From assembly GCA_031216445.1 (NCBI GenBank), contig CM062199.1, positions 7,412,501 to 7,476,500 on the forward strand: DNA of 64,000 nucleotides, given 5' to 3'. This stretch comes from Lateolabrax maculatus (lineage: Eukaryota > Chordata > Actinopteri > Acropomatiformes > Lateolabracidae). Of the stretch, positions 51,501 through 64,000 are shown in pieces. The translations under genes were made by a program, and so were the position numbers. The notes under the pieces are model-generated. The model was not told the origin of the DNA, ran no database searches, and saw only the letters and a list, made by a program, of their open reading frames with translations. Within the stretch, counting starts at the first letter, position 1; the number at the start of each line of letters is the position of its first letter.

Positions 51501-52947
51501 GCAACAGTAGGTATTTATACACATCTCGTGACTACTATAACTCATTCTGCAGGAAGTAATTATTACTGACAAACCTTCTCAGCTTGAACATTATTAGTGC
51601 GCATTAACTAGCACTCCCCTTTGTAATTGTACATGGCAAAAGCAGCGGGTTGGAGGGTAAATTAGTGGAGGGGAGAGCCAAAGGGAGAGACAGAAAGGAT
51701 TGGAAAGTTAATCTCAAACCCAAGATGGAGAACTGGAGGCTACAGACAACAAGACGAAGGAGCATTAGGGGAACAATGGATGTGAATACGATGAACAACA
51801 ACATGGAAAAAACTGCATGTTTTGCAGGCCGTTTCCCTTTGGACCCGTTGCCTCCTATATACCATATTGCTGTTGTTTAATTAGGTTTGTGAGGAGGGTT
51901 TGTTTGCGCATGTGCTGTACATGACTATGTGTGTATTTATGAAATATTTTTGTCAGGTGAGATGGATGAGAAGAGAGATGTAATGAGAGGTCTCCTGTGT
52001 GTCGCTAAAACCCAACTAACATTAACATGCAGTTTCCAGCTAAATTGATGTGCTAAAAAGAGTAGACTTTACACTATTTTGATTCATCCCAAAAGCAATC
52101 TGTCCTCTAAGTGTTAAAAACAGAGTTACCACACAGACGGGAGGGGGGATTACTTTCTGAAAGAATAAAATCTGCAGTTTCTTCCAGTTTTGTTCTGGAT
52201 TTACCAATACATGTCATGTAAATGAGGTTGGTGCAATTTCAGTTGTCCCTGGGGCTTGGATTGTGTGAAAGAAAGACAGAGGGATAATATTTTTGCAGAC
52301 AATTCCAAGCAGTTTAGTAGCACGTCTATTGTGACAGTGGACCAAAGAGAATAGCACCTTCTATCTGCATTTGTCTTCATATCTTTTACTGTACAGTTTT
52401 GTCAGTGTGGATTACTTTTAATTGGTGTTTCATTCAGAATAAAATTTTAACCTTTCTTTTTCTTCATCCCAGCATTATATGCAATCCTGTATAAATACCA
52501 AGGAACCAGACCTAAAGGTAAATCTGTGATAACAGGAAGCTATCCACTTTGAACAGCCATTGCTTTCTCAATCTTTAACTAACTAGTCAGATGAGCTGGT
52601 GAAAGGACAAAGAAGGGTAACAAAGGGCACCATGGTGACCTTGGGTTTAGGATGAACTGTAAAGTCCCCAGTTCAGTATAAAAGACCTAGTTAACCTTCA
52701 AAATCTACACTTCACTCAGATCGAATCATTGTAGGTACAGGAATAGTCAACGGTGGACAAACATTAACGAAAAAAACTGTCTTTAAGTCAAGGGTAAACT
52801 TGCACAAAAGTACTCTGTATTGTTCCTTTCATTTCCCCCTTCAAGCTCCTGAAGTTTGATAATGATTCTATATTAGCAGGCCTAAAAACACATGGAGGGG
52901 GCTATAATACCGTCTTGTTGTGCAATCAGCAATCTTTAGCTTAATAC
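48520..52947. other. Intergenic, no gene seen
   Basis: Contains a fragment (49640-49750) of the repeat at 22369-22800, a short TA run at 50040, and a 52-codon open stretch (49220-49375) of unknown meaning. No recognisable gene. Confidence 0.5.
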
Positions 52948-53462
52948 CATCCAGATGGTGGAGGTGAGGACTGACATCCACAAGAACCCACAGGCCCAAA
53001 TGGCGCTTCTGTGAACACAGTGGAGCCATTCAAGTTCCTAGGGGACCACCATCTGCAACACCATTAAATAGGATGCAAACATCTCCAATGTAATTAACAA
53101 GGCCCAACACAGGATGTTCTTCCTACGTCTACTTGGGCTAACATGTCAACATGTCACTGCTGAGCGTGGTCTAACTACATCAGCTACAGTATAATGCCTC
53201 TGCCTTTTGTCAACACTGCAGGATGTCATTTGAGGAGTTGAGAGGTTAGCGTGCTGCCGCTCCCCCTCCATCTAAGACCGGTAGGATGGCAGAGCAAAGA
53301 AAAGGGCAAAGAAAAGATGGCTGCTGGCCCTTTCCAGTCAGACAGGTACCTGTTTGACATCTTATCCTCTAGAAGACAGTTCTGGTGCATCAGAGCAGCA
53401 CCACCGGCCACAACAACAGTTTCTTCCCAACGGCAATCACCATCCTTAAAATGGCCTTCTCA
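52948..53462 (+). mobile_element. L2-like LINE relic (3' end of reverse transcriptase ORF)
   Basis: Around 53078-53140 the + strand reads NISNVINKAQHRMFFLRLLG, typical of the region after the reverse transcriptase domain of fish L2/CR1-clade LINEs. Further on, two frames together give YLFDILSSRRQFWCIRA and then HNNSFFPTAITIL, the usual LFxLLPSGRRxRxIR...NSFFPxAI ending. A frameshift near 53380 and stops elsewhere show it is dead. The central part is deleted. Confidence 0.7.
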
Positions 53463-55768
53463 GTCTGCAGACCCCCCTCACATCCCACACTAAAGCCATT
53501 TCTCACAAGTACACACATACTGACTGACCCAGCTTACTTGCACAACAAAAAGATAATTTCTTGCAACTATTAAGCTTTATTTTGTATGCGTCTTTTGCTG
53601 TTTATCATTCCAGGTCTGCTTTGCATATCTGACACAATGTCGAGGCTGTGACTAAACTTTCCTTTTTGGAATTTGGTATTTTAATGGCATTTTGTTTGTG
53701 TAGTGGCTTTAAGTCTGTGTTGTTTTGTATAGTGGACAAGGACATTTCCCAGAACTCTTCTTTCACCAATTCATTGCGAGGCACCTGCAAAACTTCCCTG
53801 CCATGGCAGAGAAACAAAGCATTCACAAGGTCTCCCTTGCATAAATTCTGTCTGTGCCCATGTCACACCACAAGCAGAAAATTCTCCACACTGTCAAACA
53901 TGGTCATAATAGCACATCTTAGCATTGCAAGTTACACGTCAGCCCTGCCGCACATATGTCTGTAATTTTGGATAACATACTTGTTCGATTTTTTGCGAAG
54001 AGTTAGAGGGAAGATCGAAGACAAGATCGATACCAATTTCATGTTTGTATGCTAAATATGACGCTACAGCCAGCAGCCAATTAAATTCTCTAAGCATAAA
54101 GCTTGGAAACTGTGGGAAACCGCTCGCTTCGCTTTTCCATAACTAACAAAATCCAGCTGCCAACACCTGTAAAGGTGTATCTCATTTGTGTACATACTGT
54201 TTACATGCATCTCTTCTGGTTCCCTTGGGAACCTCACTGTGAAGTCAAAACTAACTCCCATGGTTTCCAGTGTTGTGTTAAGCTAAGGTAACAGTCATAT
54301 TTAACATACAGATATGAGTGGTATTGATCTTCTCATCTAACCCTTGAAAAAAAAGTAAGTAAAAATATTTCCCAAAATGTGAAACTATTGCTTGGAAAAG
54401 AATAAAATGCAGATATGCACAGAAATTTGCTCCAAAATAAACATATCATTACGTTCACTTGTAACACTAAATTAAAGTAACATCACATTACAAAAGTACA
54501 GAAATTAAATAGCTCAACACATACAGTTACAGTTTGTAAAATAAAAAAACGCTTATCATCCTGTCATAACTCAGAACATTCGCCTTTGTACAAACTGTTT
54601 CAACTGTTTTTTTTATTATCTATTATCTATCCATTCTTTTCTTCTCAGCCTAATAGGATTTTAGGAATTTATCATTTACTGTTCATTATTTAGCACAACA
54701 TGCCCACTACTACATTTGCACTATATGCAATGTGCCTTACAACAACACTTGTCAGTCTTAGTTTTGTGTAACTGTCTTGTAATACACAGCGCCAATTAAC
54801 CAGGTCAAATTCCTTATGAAACCATCCTGCTTGCTCCAAGTGATTGATTGCAATTTTGATGGGGGATGAAATGTACAAAGCTCTGGCTATTACCACGACT
54901 AGTAAAAAAAACTGTGTGTTTCTTTACTTTAAAGGGGTCATGAGAAAAGCTGGCCACATCCTCTTGTTTGCTTGCATTCCCAGGGTGGATATCTTTCTTT
55001 TCATCTCAGTCTTCCTCCTCATTCATGTCTCTTCTTTTCAGTCGCAGGCCTTCTTCACAGCAATGTTGCGCAGCATGCAGCACACAGCGACAACAGGCTA
55101 ATTTCGCACAGAGGGAGAAGTGGAGGCATTCTTTCTCAAGGCAATAAATACCACCGTTAAATTCTAGCTTGGATGAAATTTGATTACTGTATTCCTCCCT
55201 TTTTTGTACTGTAAAACACACACATAGTAGTCAGAACATAAAGCCTCTGACAATTTGTTTAACGTTGTTGTTGTTTTTGTTTGTGCAGGGTCTTGATTGA
55301 GTCTTGAGCATGTTGACTTAAAATGAAAACTGTGTTGTGACAGGAGTATAATAAAGATGTTAATGCATTTATTGTGCTGATGGCACATTTTCATGTATAA
55401 CTACAAACTCTAAAAAGAAGCACCCTCTAACATGAAGCTGTAGATGAGATGAGAAGGAAGTAACCTCTCACAAATGTAGCAGTTACAGCGTGAGCGGCTT
55501 AAAGAGCGTTGGTTGTCGAGCCTTGCGCATGGGTGACACCGGGCGATGCTTGGCAGGGAGGGAACGGGAGCGTGGGTGAAGCCTCCTTGACCCTGAGTAA
55601 CACAGTGGGTGTGGACGGGTGGGGGTGAGGGTGGCCTTTCTGGGGCGCTAAGTGCTCTGCTTGTCCAGCCCTGGCAGGTGAACTGGCAGGGGCTTCACCC
55701 CGAGGTTGGAGGGCTCAACACTGAACACTGGCACTGGATAGGGGTTCTGGGATACATCCTGACTGAGC

Positions 55769-55799
<31 letters not shown>

Positions 55800-56721
55800 C
55801 TTGTGCTTTTGTAAATGGGTGTGTTTGCTTGGTCGTACAAGTGCATATACATAAGAACACATGCTCATATGCGCCTCTGTTGTGTGTATGGTTGTGCCTC
55901 TTGGTGTTTAGCCCCTAAATGATGAACACCCTGGTAGTACCAGTTGGCAGATGGGGACCCCCGGCCCTTCCTTGGAGTGGGGTAACATGCAGACGAGTGT
56001 TTCAGAGGAGGCTCGACAGGCTCTACACCGCCGCATCCTAGGGGCCCTCTAACCTCTCTGTCGTCTCTGAGGGGCCCTACCAACCCTCTGTGGTGGCCTT
56101 TTCCAGTCGAAGGGGCGTACAGCCCCTGCCCCCGGGACCCTGCTTCTCTACCTGGCATGCGGGTGACAATGAGGGCAGCAGGAGTCAGCGGATACGAGGG
56201 TTCACCTGGACAGGACAGAGAGGAGTAACACGCCGAGCTACATCGCCCTGCCTCCCAAGCTGACATGATAAGAGCTGTTCCTGAGAGCCACTTTGACCTG
56301 TTTTCCCTTTATGAGAAGAAGATAATCCTTGCCTACTGAAACCCGTTTGATGCTGAAGTGTGTAACACCTTCTGCGCCACATTACAAATGAATCCTGTCA
56401 TTGCGGAGCTACAGATGAGCAATTTCTCCCTGCTTTGATTCCATCTTTTATATTTTTTTTGCTCAAAGTCGTGCACTTTTATGCTTCCACCTCACCATAA
56501 ACACGTGTATGACAAGTTTATAATTGTAGCTCCGAATCGGCGTGTTGGTGTGTGCCACATGGAGGCAGAGGAGGCCATAATTGGCATTCCTACCTCTGTG
56601 TGCCAGCCGGCTCTCTCTCCTCTCGTCAGAGTGAGAGTTGACAAAGAGAGCGCCAAGCGTTTCCAATCCCACATCCCTCACTTTTTTTTCCTTTCGCGGC
56701 CTGTGACGAGAAGAAGGCGAG

Positions 56722-56754
<33 letters not shown>

Positions 56755-59700
56755 TGTGTGTGTGTGTGTTTTGGATTAGTGTCTTGCTGCACAATAAATC
56801 TTTGTTAAACAAATGCAAAGCAGATGGCACCGTGGTGTCTCCTCCGTGTGGAGAGAAAGAAAGAGAGAAGGAGAGAGAGAGAAAAGGGAGAAAGAAAGAG
56901 AAAAAAACACACGCCTACTCCTTATTCTCATCCTCCACAGACACACTGATCATGCACATTACACAGACGGTGACTGTGTTGAGCGGCAAAACACTTAATC
57001 CTGGAGTGGAAGCTAAAGGTGGTGTCTGAATACTGACGGACACCCAAACACATTCTGTTCATGAGAGAGAACATTTTGTTTATCAGAAGGGACTGTCGGC
57101 ATGCCTGTTGATATTAATGATAGAGCCGGCATTTCTTGCCCCAGCGCACATGAAAAAGACATGACCAGGCCACGCACCGTATTAAAGCAAGGTAAGGAAA
57201 GGTAGAGGACTCTGCTCTGTCTCTACCTTTTCATGTAGAAGTGGCCTTTTCTGCATGAGGCCAGCCACGCTTGGCCCCAGCTGTCGCTGATAGTTATGGA
57301 TCCTTTTCAGGAGCTTGCGTGTTCCCTGACACAAAAGAACGAGGAGGCCCCTGGGCGATATTGTGCACAGGAGCTGCATTACAAGATGGCCGGAGATGAT
57401 CGCGTGGTGAGACTGATTTGCTCGTCAGGAAGAGACACCGGGGACTCCAGTGACCATTGTCCAGATCAGACAAGTCTCACAGACAGCGGGAGGGCCGCTG
57501 TTGGATTCAGGGCAAATACAAAAATTCCTCTGTTTATACTTCTCGATGAGTTATTTATTTTTTGCTCATTATAATATCTAACCTGACATCATGTCCAGTC
57601 GGCCCTGTGTAACCCCTGTGAGGAATCATGGGATACACATTTAAAAATAAGAATAACAGAGAGCACAGTCATAATTATGATGATAGGTGACAGTGCTAGT
57701 GAGCCAAACATCATTGCAAATGACAGTGGCCTGTGTGTTTATATTTGTATGCAGCTGCATAATACTGCACAAAGTGAAAATGTGCTCCTTTGAATTACCA
57801 CAACTATTGCTCACAGATATGAGACTTCGACTGATTTTAACTATTCTGCTTTGTACATCCATAGTATTTTACCTTCATTGAGTGAGGATTGTGATTAATG
57901 AACTTATTATGCTGCATACACCAGGGACTCGATTATTTACATATATTCAGAAAGTAGCCAGTCTAATGGAAAGAGCCATTACCCATGCCGATGATCCTAA
58001 CATCAAGGTGCTCTTCTCTAGCTCTCAAAAAGCTGAGACTCATTCGTGGCATATATTTTTACACTCAATGTCTGACTGGGAGGCCGGATTGAACAACGTA
58101 TTTCAGCACTGCAGTCTTTACTCCTTTCATCTCGCCTGAAAATGGAGGGAAAGCATCACTTAACATTGCAGCTTACCACACAATTACCTGAGTACCTGTT
58201 CTCACTGCAATTACAAGCCCAAGACAAATAATTAGTCTGACAAATGACTCCTGGGCACATCGCCCTTGTTGTGGTTGAGCCGTGTAATTTGGAGCCCCGG
58301 CTCCGAATGCTGGCTCTGTGGCGGTAATTAGTGATAGGCGATGTAACTTTACACCCGCCGAGTGTGTATGTGCACGAGCCTGTGTGCACGTTTGTGTGTG
58401 CCACTGTGAGTTCATGTGTCACCGCGGCCTCGGCTGCAATCATAAGCTTCAGAACCTGGAGTCTGGGTTGCGGGAATCTCTGCATGTCGGCCCTGATCTC
58501 CCAGTCAGTGACACAGACAGCAGCAGCCCACCTGCCAGCCTGTCACGTCTCCCCACCGGGGGGCTGACACCATATTGTCAATGCCGCAGATTGAACGGCG
58601 ATCTTTTTTACAATCCCCCTTCACTCCATCTGCCATCATCTGTGGTCTGTCTGCACATCGCCATGTGTGTATATACTCCTTCCTACCTTCCTTCCTTCAT
58701 TCACTCAGTCCTGGTTGTCACAGCTGACAGCGCCTTGTCAAATGTTCCTGCAGTTGCAGGTTCATCCATCATTAAACGGCTGAGAAGAATTGAAATCATC
58801 TCTATCAGAGCCCTCAGGTAGTGTTGGAGACGTGGGTCTGTAGACTACGAGGCCTCGCTTGTAGAAGGCATCATTACTTCCACATCTGTCAGATTTGAGT
58901 AAAAGGTTAGGTTACATGGTTAGAGGAAAGAAAAAGACTCACGCTGGCAAATTCAGGATGATAGAGTAAAGTCATAAATGTAATTTGAACTGTCTGCTGC
59001 GATTCGTCAAGTCTTCCCGCTGAAATGTACAGTCACGTCTTTACACAATATGCATGCGGATGCACATATGGCTCTTTTATTATAAATATACACAAACACA
59101 AACAAACAGTTCTCCGCCACACATGTTTTTGGGCTCCCGCGGGGCCTCTTTTAGAACATTCGCTCTCAGAAGTAAATGGATCACAGGTGTTTTCGTCCAC
59201 AAGAGGGAAGAGATTGTGCAGGAATAGAGACCTGACCTCTCTGTGGGGATTAAGTGCAGGTAAAACCGGGGTGTGTTCCCTGCCCGGTCTTGACAACCTG
59301 GGAGGCCACGTCTGACTCCCCTTAGTGAGTCACGCAGGCCCTGGAGCCGGGAGCACACACCAGGCAGGCGGACCACCACCCTGGAGGCCAGGACACACAC
59401 ACAGTAACCACTCATACACAACGCAGACACACATACAGACTGTAGCACAGGTGTGGAGCAGAGCAAAACAATAATATTCCTAATTAGGTTATTTTTTAAT
59501 CTATGGAGGCAAGGAGCCTAATTACTACAAGGTGTAAATACAGACGTTTCCATATTTACTGCTCATGAAATAGCAGGATACTAAGGTAAAACAAAAGGGG
59601 AGGATCAGGGAAATGTTAAACACAACACAGAAAAAAAACCCAATAAGAATTAACAAACAAAGCCCTCCGTTATTCTTATCGTGCTATCTGATCAATCTAT

Positions 59701-60620
59701 TTTTGTTCCTCAACAGCTTTAATCTCTCTCCCACTCCCTCCCGTGTTGCGCCGAGAAACATTTTTGCACTTCAGAGATAAAAATCACAGTCTTCTCATCC
59801 ACTCCTCTTCTTTTGTCTCCATTTCACACAACAAAGAGATAACACCCACGTGTGACAAGTCCACCCACATCCATCAAACTTCGCTCAAATCCGCCAGCAA
59901 TAGAAAACAAAAGGATGACTCTTTCATCACAGAGTGGGCCAGAGAGCATCGATCACTCTCAGAGAGGCTAAACAGCGAGAGACTGAATGGTATGGAAAGG
60001 AAATGTACGGACCTGTTATGCATTTTAGATTGGCTTTAGACCACTTATTTGCACCACTTGTAGCAGTTGTTTTACATTAGGCTAAACATTTTATTGCATT
60101 AGATTTGTGTTGTTTGTCTCATCATCATTTATAAGATACAATATATCACCATGCACTTCAAAGAGATCACTGCAATCAAACAGTGTGGCCCGTGTCCAAG
60201 GCTGTGATGTCTTCTTTCGGGGATTTTCTGGATAAAGTTTGTGTTTTTGTACGTGGGGCTCTTTTCATTATCTGATCAGTCACAGCTGTTGTGGCTGCTT
60301 ACTACCCAGGTCCTCTTCTGTTTCTGTTCTATCTTCTTCCATTACAAACCACTGTTGTTACTTCCATAAATGTAAGCCAGAAGACCCCCTGTCCACTGGA
60401 GAATTTTTCAAAGGAAAGTGACAGCAGGCATTTATCATGGGAAATGTAAAAGCTTTCATGTACCGGACGTGAACTGATTAATTAATTGATTGACAGTGGT
60501 ATAACTGAGTTATTTTACTGTTATTTACAGATTATAGCTGATTCATTGGCACTGGTTTCTTCTAAAGAAATAGTCCTTATGCAAACTGTTGAAAGCATGT
60601 TCTGAGATTTGTGCGGATCA
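53463..60620. other. Intergenic, no gene seen
   Basis: Includes GT microsatellites at 55771-55797 and 56723-56769. A GC-richer block at 55880-56240 has an antisense open frame of 133 codons without any motif. A TAATTA-containing non-repetitive block lies at about 57880-58340. No gene was recognised. Confidence 0.5.
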
Positions 60621-60760
60621 GTGGTTCCCAACCTAGGGGTCGGGACCCCCCCAATGGGTCGCGGGATAAATCGAAGTGGTCTTGAGATATTTTATAGGTT
60701 AGGAAAGCAGAAAATCACATTTCTACACAAAATAAGGTTATTTTTTAAAGATTTTTTCTA
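60621..60760 (+). mobile_element. hAT-like element fragment
   Basis: It starts CAGTGGTTCCCAACCTAGGG and then GTCGGGACCC, with GGGTCGCGGGATAA following. This is the least decayed left end of the hAT-like family in the window. The right end is not clear. Confidence 0.65.
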
Positions 60761-61944
60761 CTCACCACTTTTACTCGATAGTTTTATGTCATAAGGCTGG
60801 TAAAATTATTCAAATAGCGATAGGCTTCCAGTGAAACATTTAGCTGTTGAAGTTTTTACAATGTAATGTCTCATTCATAAATGCTTTTGACACCACAACA
60901 AAATATCCAGGGTTTGATATCTCAAACCCTGGATGAATCAAACTAAGAGTATCTGCATGGGTATATACCAATAGAGGTAGGTGAGGAAATGTGTTGCTTT
61001 TGTACTGTATTTTGGATGGACCAAACGTTCAATTAAACTCTCCAGTATAGAAAGAATTCCTGTAAAAGTAAGTGGCCAGACTGTAAAACATGTCATACTT
61101 TTATTTCTGTAAAAATAGCCCCAATGTTATATAAATCTCACATTTAAGATCCAAGTGACTTGCACATTGAAATAAAGACACTAATATTCCACAACAGATG
61201 AGGTATCAGCAGTGTGATACAACAGAAGAGAAGAAGGAAAAAGGTCAAGGTAAACTGGACCGGAGATTTAAAATGTTCATCACAATCACAGTTTGCCATC
61301 AGCTATTAAGCGTCCGGCAGTGGACAGCCACACAAATCCAGGCCTGACTGCCTCTCACAAAACCTCCTTATCTCACCTGTCCACCTGTCCCGCTCACTCG
61401 TCCATCTTCCACCCGCCGACCGCCGTGATTGCATCTTTAGTGTTACTACCCAAGCGACAGCTCTGCTGCAAAAGCAACATAAAGTCAGCCATTAAAAAAA
61501 AGTGTATTTATTATTTCTGAGACACAAGGAGACAGCAGAGAGGATTGCCTCTTCCAATGGCCACATAAGGGTACAGTGATGGAGATGACGGTGAAATCAA
61601 CAGTTTATCAGCAGTCTGGGGCAGAGATGTAGCAGGAGGGAGGCCTAAATCTGAAATCATTCACACCTTCATTTGAAAATCAAAGTTTATTCACCTTATG
61701 TTTGGATGGCATATAATGTGATGAACATTATGCTGTATGTCATAATAATAAAATCAAAATTAACTTAAGAAGTTAATGGAAAACAGAAGAGATTACATAC
61801 TATTGGACTATATGAATGTAATTTTATGATGCTTAATTAAATATTATAATCTGCTAATAATACTTTCCAAACAGTTCAAATGTACTGTTTCCTTACAAAT
61901 TTCCAGTGGTATTCACTTCAAAACTAGCAATACCACACTTAGAA
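60761..61944. other. Intergenic, no gene seen; perfect 13-bp hairpin
   Basis: ATCCAGGGTTTGA (60905-60917) and TCAAACCCTGGAT (60922-60934) are exact reverse complements around a 4-base loop. Otherwise no feature. Confidence 0.6.
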
Positions 61945-62387
61945 AATAAAGTAAAAATACGGTATTAGCAACAAGATTTACTTTAACTATCAAAAAAAAA
62001 AACTACTACTAATTTAGCTTAATGTTTTTATTGTACTGTATTGTATGTTATTACTGGATTGTTAATTGATTTGCATAACATGTAGGCAGTACTGTAATGT
62101 CGATGTTGGTCAAAGTGGAGCTAATATTAACTGATTTACATAGTGGGTAGTGTAATCTATGAAATGCAGCGTTTATTATACACTGATGTGCATATATCTC
62201 ATATGTTTTGTAAAAGATAAATCCGCAAAACAAAAATAGTAACTATAACAGTGGAGTAAAAGAGCATCATAAAAAATTAAAAGTAAGTAAGTAACATGAA
62301 GTGGATATGCAAAAGTAAAGTGTAAGTCCCTATACTGTGTACTTAAGTGCAGTACTTGAGTAATTGTACCAACTGTTCCAGCACTGC
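61945..62387 (+). repeat. AAGTAAAAG-type fish repeat, diverged
   Basis: The interior GGTCAAAGTGGAGCTAATATT and GGGTAGTGTAATCTATGAAATGCA and the end TACTTAAGTGCAGTACTTGA..CCAGCACTG follow the family order. The 5' part is decayed. Confidence 0.65.
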
Positions 62388-64000
62388 AATATTCTAAAAA
62401 TACAATCATTTTTGCTGAAAATATGATTAGAAGGCTTTGTAAAGATGCAACGCTAAACAGTATTGCAAAATGTATTCATGGAATATCAGTGCCATGCAAG
62501 CATAGGTGCAGATCAATATATATAGAACGCTACATACAGTATCTATATGTTAATGTCCTGTGTTATCTATAATTGGTCAACAAGACATTTTCTGTGTTAT
62601 AATGCAGGGCCGCTCTTTTCACAGAACAATAGTTCAGTGCTCTTAAGCCCTACAGTGTGTGTTTTTCCCTTGCTCAAATTGACTGTATTTGTGTTGTCTT
62701 GTTTGGTGCCGGGGGCGTAAAGGGCTCTAAAGTCAACGGGTGTCGTGCTACTTCCACCAGGCAGCCACCCGTCTCTGAAGCCAACATGCGTCACACTTAT
62801 TGACGGAAGAAGTTCCACGTGTTTCTGCAGACAGCCCCTGTCCGCCTGTGCTTCCCCTTCGCTGTGCTGAGATCCATCCCTACAGAACGAGGTCAAGCCT
62901 GCATAATGACCCTAACGAGTCAAGATTCGCTGGATTAGATTATTTCAAACAGTTTGCAGAGCTACCGTTTTGACAACAAATATCCCCGAGCCAGAGAGTG
63001 ATGGTCATTCCCTGGCTGCTTCTGACATTGCAAAAACAATGTGTTGATTTGGATTTCACGTTCAGCCGCTCGTCGCGTCCACATGGTTTATGCAGAGAGA
63101 TATGTCATTCCGGGGGTTAGGCTAATTTCAGCCAGGCCATTTTAGATGATGTCAGTGGGTGCAGGAGAAAATGGAGCTGACCTCTCATGCCCCGCGCTGC
63201 TATGCTGCGTTAGACTTGCCGCTCACCAAATTTGGTAAATCTGCCGCGTTTATTTCCCCCAATGTCCACTTCATTACGGCGCGTCTCAGATATCGGGTGC
63301 ACCGTCCCATGACAGATCGCCGGCCTCCTTTCCTCCTCCACCAGCAGAGCAATGCTGTCCTGCTCTTTTAATGCGAAGCGATGGGAGGCAATGTGAGCGT
63401 TTGGTTCAAAAATAAAACACATTGCTTCCTCTGTCAGTCTCCTCTTCAGGAAGCATTTGGTGAATACGTCGTCCTAATCTGCCTTGTCTTTGGCTGTAAT
63501 TATCAAGCCTATAGTATAACCAGGCCTCTGCCTCTCTCTTCTTACATTGTGTCTCTTTTGTGTTTCGCTTTTCTCATCTGTTTTTTTGTTCCCCTTTCTG
63601 TCTTTTGATTCCAGAGGATTGAAGAAGAACAGGCCTGATTGTCTCGCCTGAGGTAAGATTTCATAGGTTTACATATCAAAGTCTATAAATAGATAAGAGC
63701 TTTTGAAAGGAAAAGTGAGCAGAGAGAGGAAAATGTGTGTGTGTGTGTGTGTGTGCATTTGTGCCTGCAAGTTTGTTTGTATGTCTGTAAGTGTATGCAC
63801 GTGTGTGTGTGCTCGCGTGTCTGTGTGTGTGTGGAAAGACAGAGAGGCTTTCCCACTTGCATACACAGCGAAAAGAGCCTCCACCAAAACAAAAGGGATT
63901 ATGGCGTTTCAAGGGTGTTGTGTTTGCTGTGTTTATTCACATAGCTCATGGGGCTGCGCAGGACCAGCAATGAATGTCAATGTCAGGGAGTGAAAATGCT
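62388..64000. other. Intergenic, no gene seen
   Basis: Non-repetitive sequence followed by a possible 38-base exon (63615-63652). A GT microsatellite at 63735-63756 is near the end. No coding region is supported. Confidence 0.5.

Noticed and set aside
55865..56266. Antisense 133-codon open frame in a GC-richer block
   Set aside because: No recognisable domain, no splice or promoter context and unusual Pro/Gly/Arg composition; probably chance.
1..64000. CRISPR arrays, bacterial operons, integrated phage or tRNA genes
   Set aside because: Nothing in the sequence has spaced direct repeats, bacterial gene packing or a tRNA-like fold that I could support; this is vertebrate DNA.

Overview
This is vertebrate nuclear DNA, almost certainly from a teleost (percomorph-type) fish. 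Long introns with GT-AG boundaries, many CA/GT microsatellites and interspersed repeat families that I recognise from fish genomes all point that way. Most of the window is non-coding. One protein-coding gene can be supported, on the + strand across about 2.1-21.35 kb. It is a multi-C2H2 zinc-finger transcriptional regulator that I assign to znf516 (ZNF516/ZNF536 family).

Layout. 0.1-0.55 kb is an old fish interspersed repeat. 2081-2541 is a 5' UTR segment at the start of a large exon. Coding exons are 2542-4306, 8378-9700, 12887-12991 and 17574-17776. All internal junctions are phase 1, giving a 1131-residue protein with 11 C2H2 fingers. The 3' UTR runs to a polyadenylation signal at 21324-21329 and contains a MITE-like element. 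Intron 1 contains a 217-bp TTAA-flanked, piggyBac-like MITE. From 21.35 kb to the end (about 42.6 kb) I find no gene. That stretch holds microsatellites, decayed transposon copies, an L2-like LINE relic and several TAAT-rich single-copy blocks that may be regulatory. In human the region 3' of ZNF516, towards TSHZ1, is also gene-poor, so this may be the equivalent desert (inference).

Main finding. Intron 3 contains a 71-nt cassette exon (15379-15449) with good splice sites. It would enter in phase 1 and leave in phase 0. Its peptide matches the C-terminal region of human ZNF516 as I remember it (V-x-F ... G ... RG ... HTT ... APKQ). Including it shifts the last exon into a second frame that reads GRGHSAASSAHTEPLRKGT and then stops. 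The human protein, as I recall it, ends GRDHSNTGTVQTVPLRKGT, the same length with the same final PLRKGT. Skipping the cassette makes the same bases encode an eleventh zinc finger (GERPF..C..C...SQKGNL). The window therefore appears to hold an ancient alternative-splicing switch in which 57 bases of the last exon are read in two frames: finger, or short finger-less tail.

How it fits together. The protein has an N-terminal finger pair, a middle cluster, an isolated seventh finger, a CtBP-type motif region, a serine-rich linker and a C-terminal finger or finger pair whose composition depends on splicing. The acceptor of the 105-nt exon encoding finger 10 is abutted by a (GT)21 microsatellite, and skipping that exon would also be in frame.
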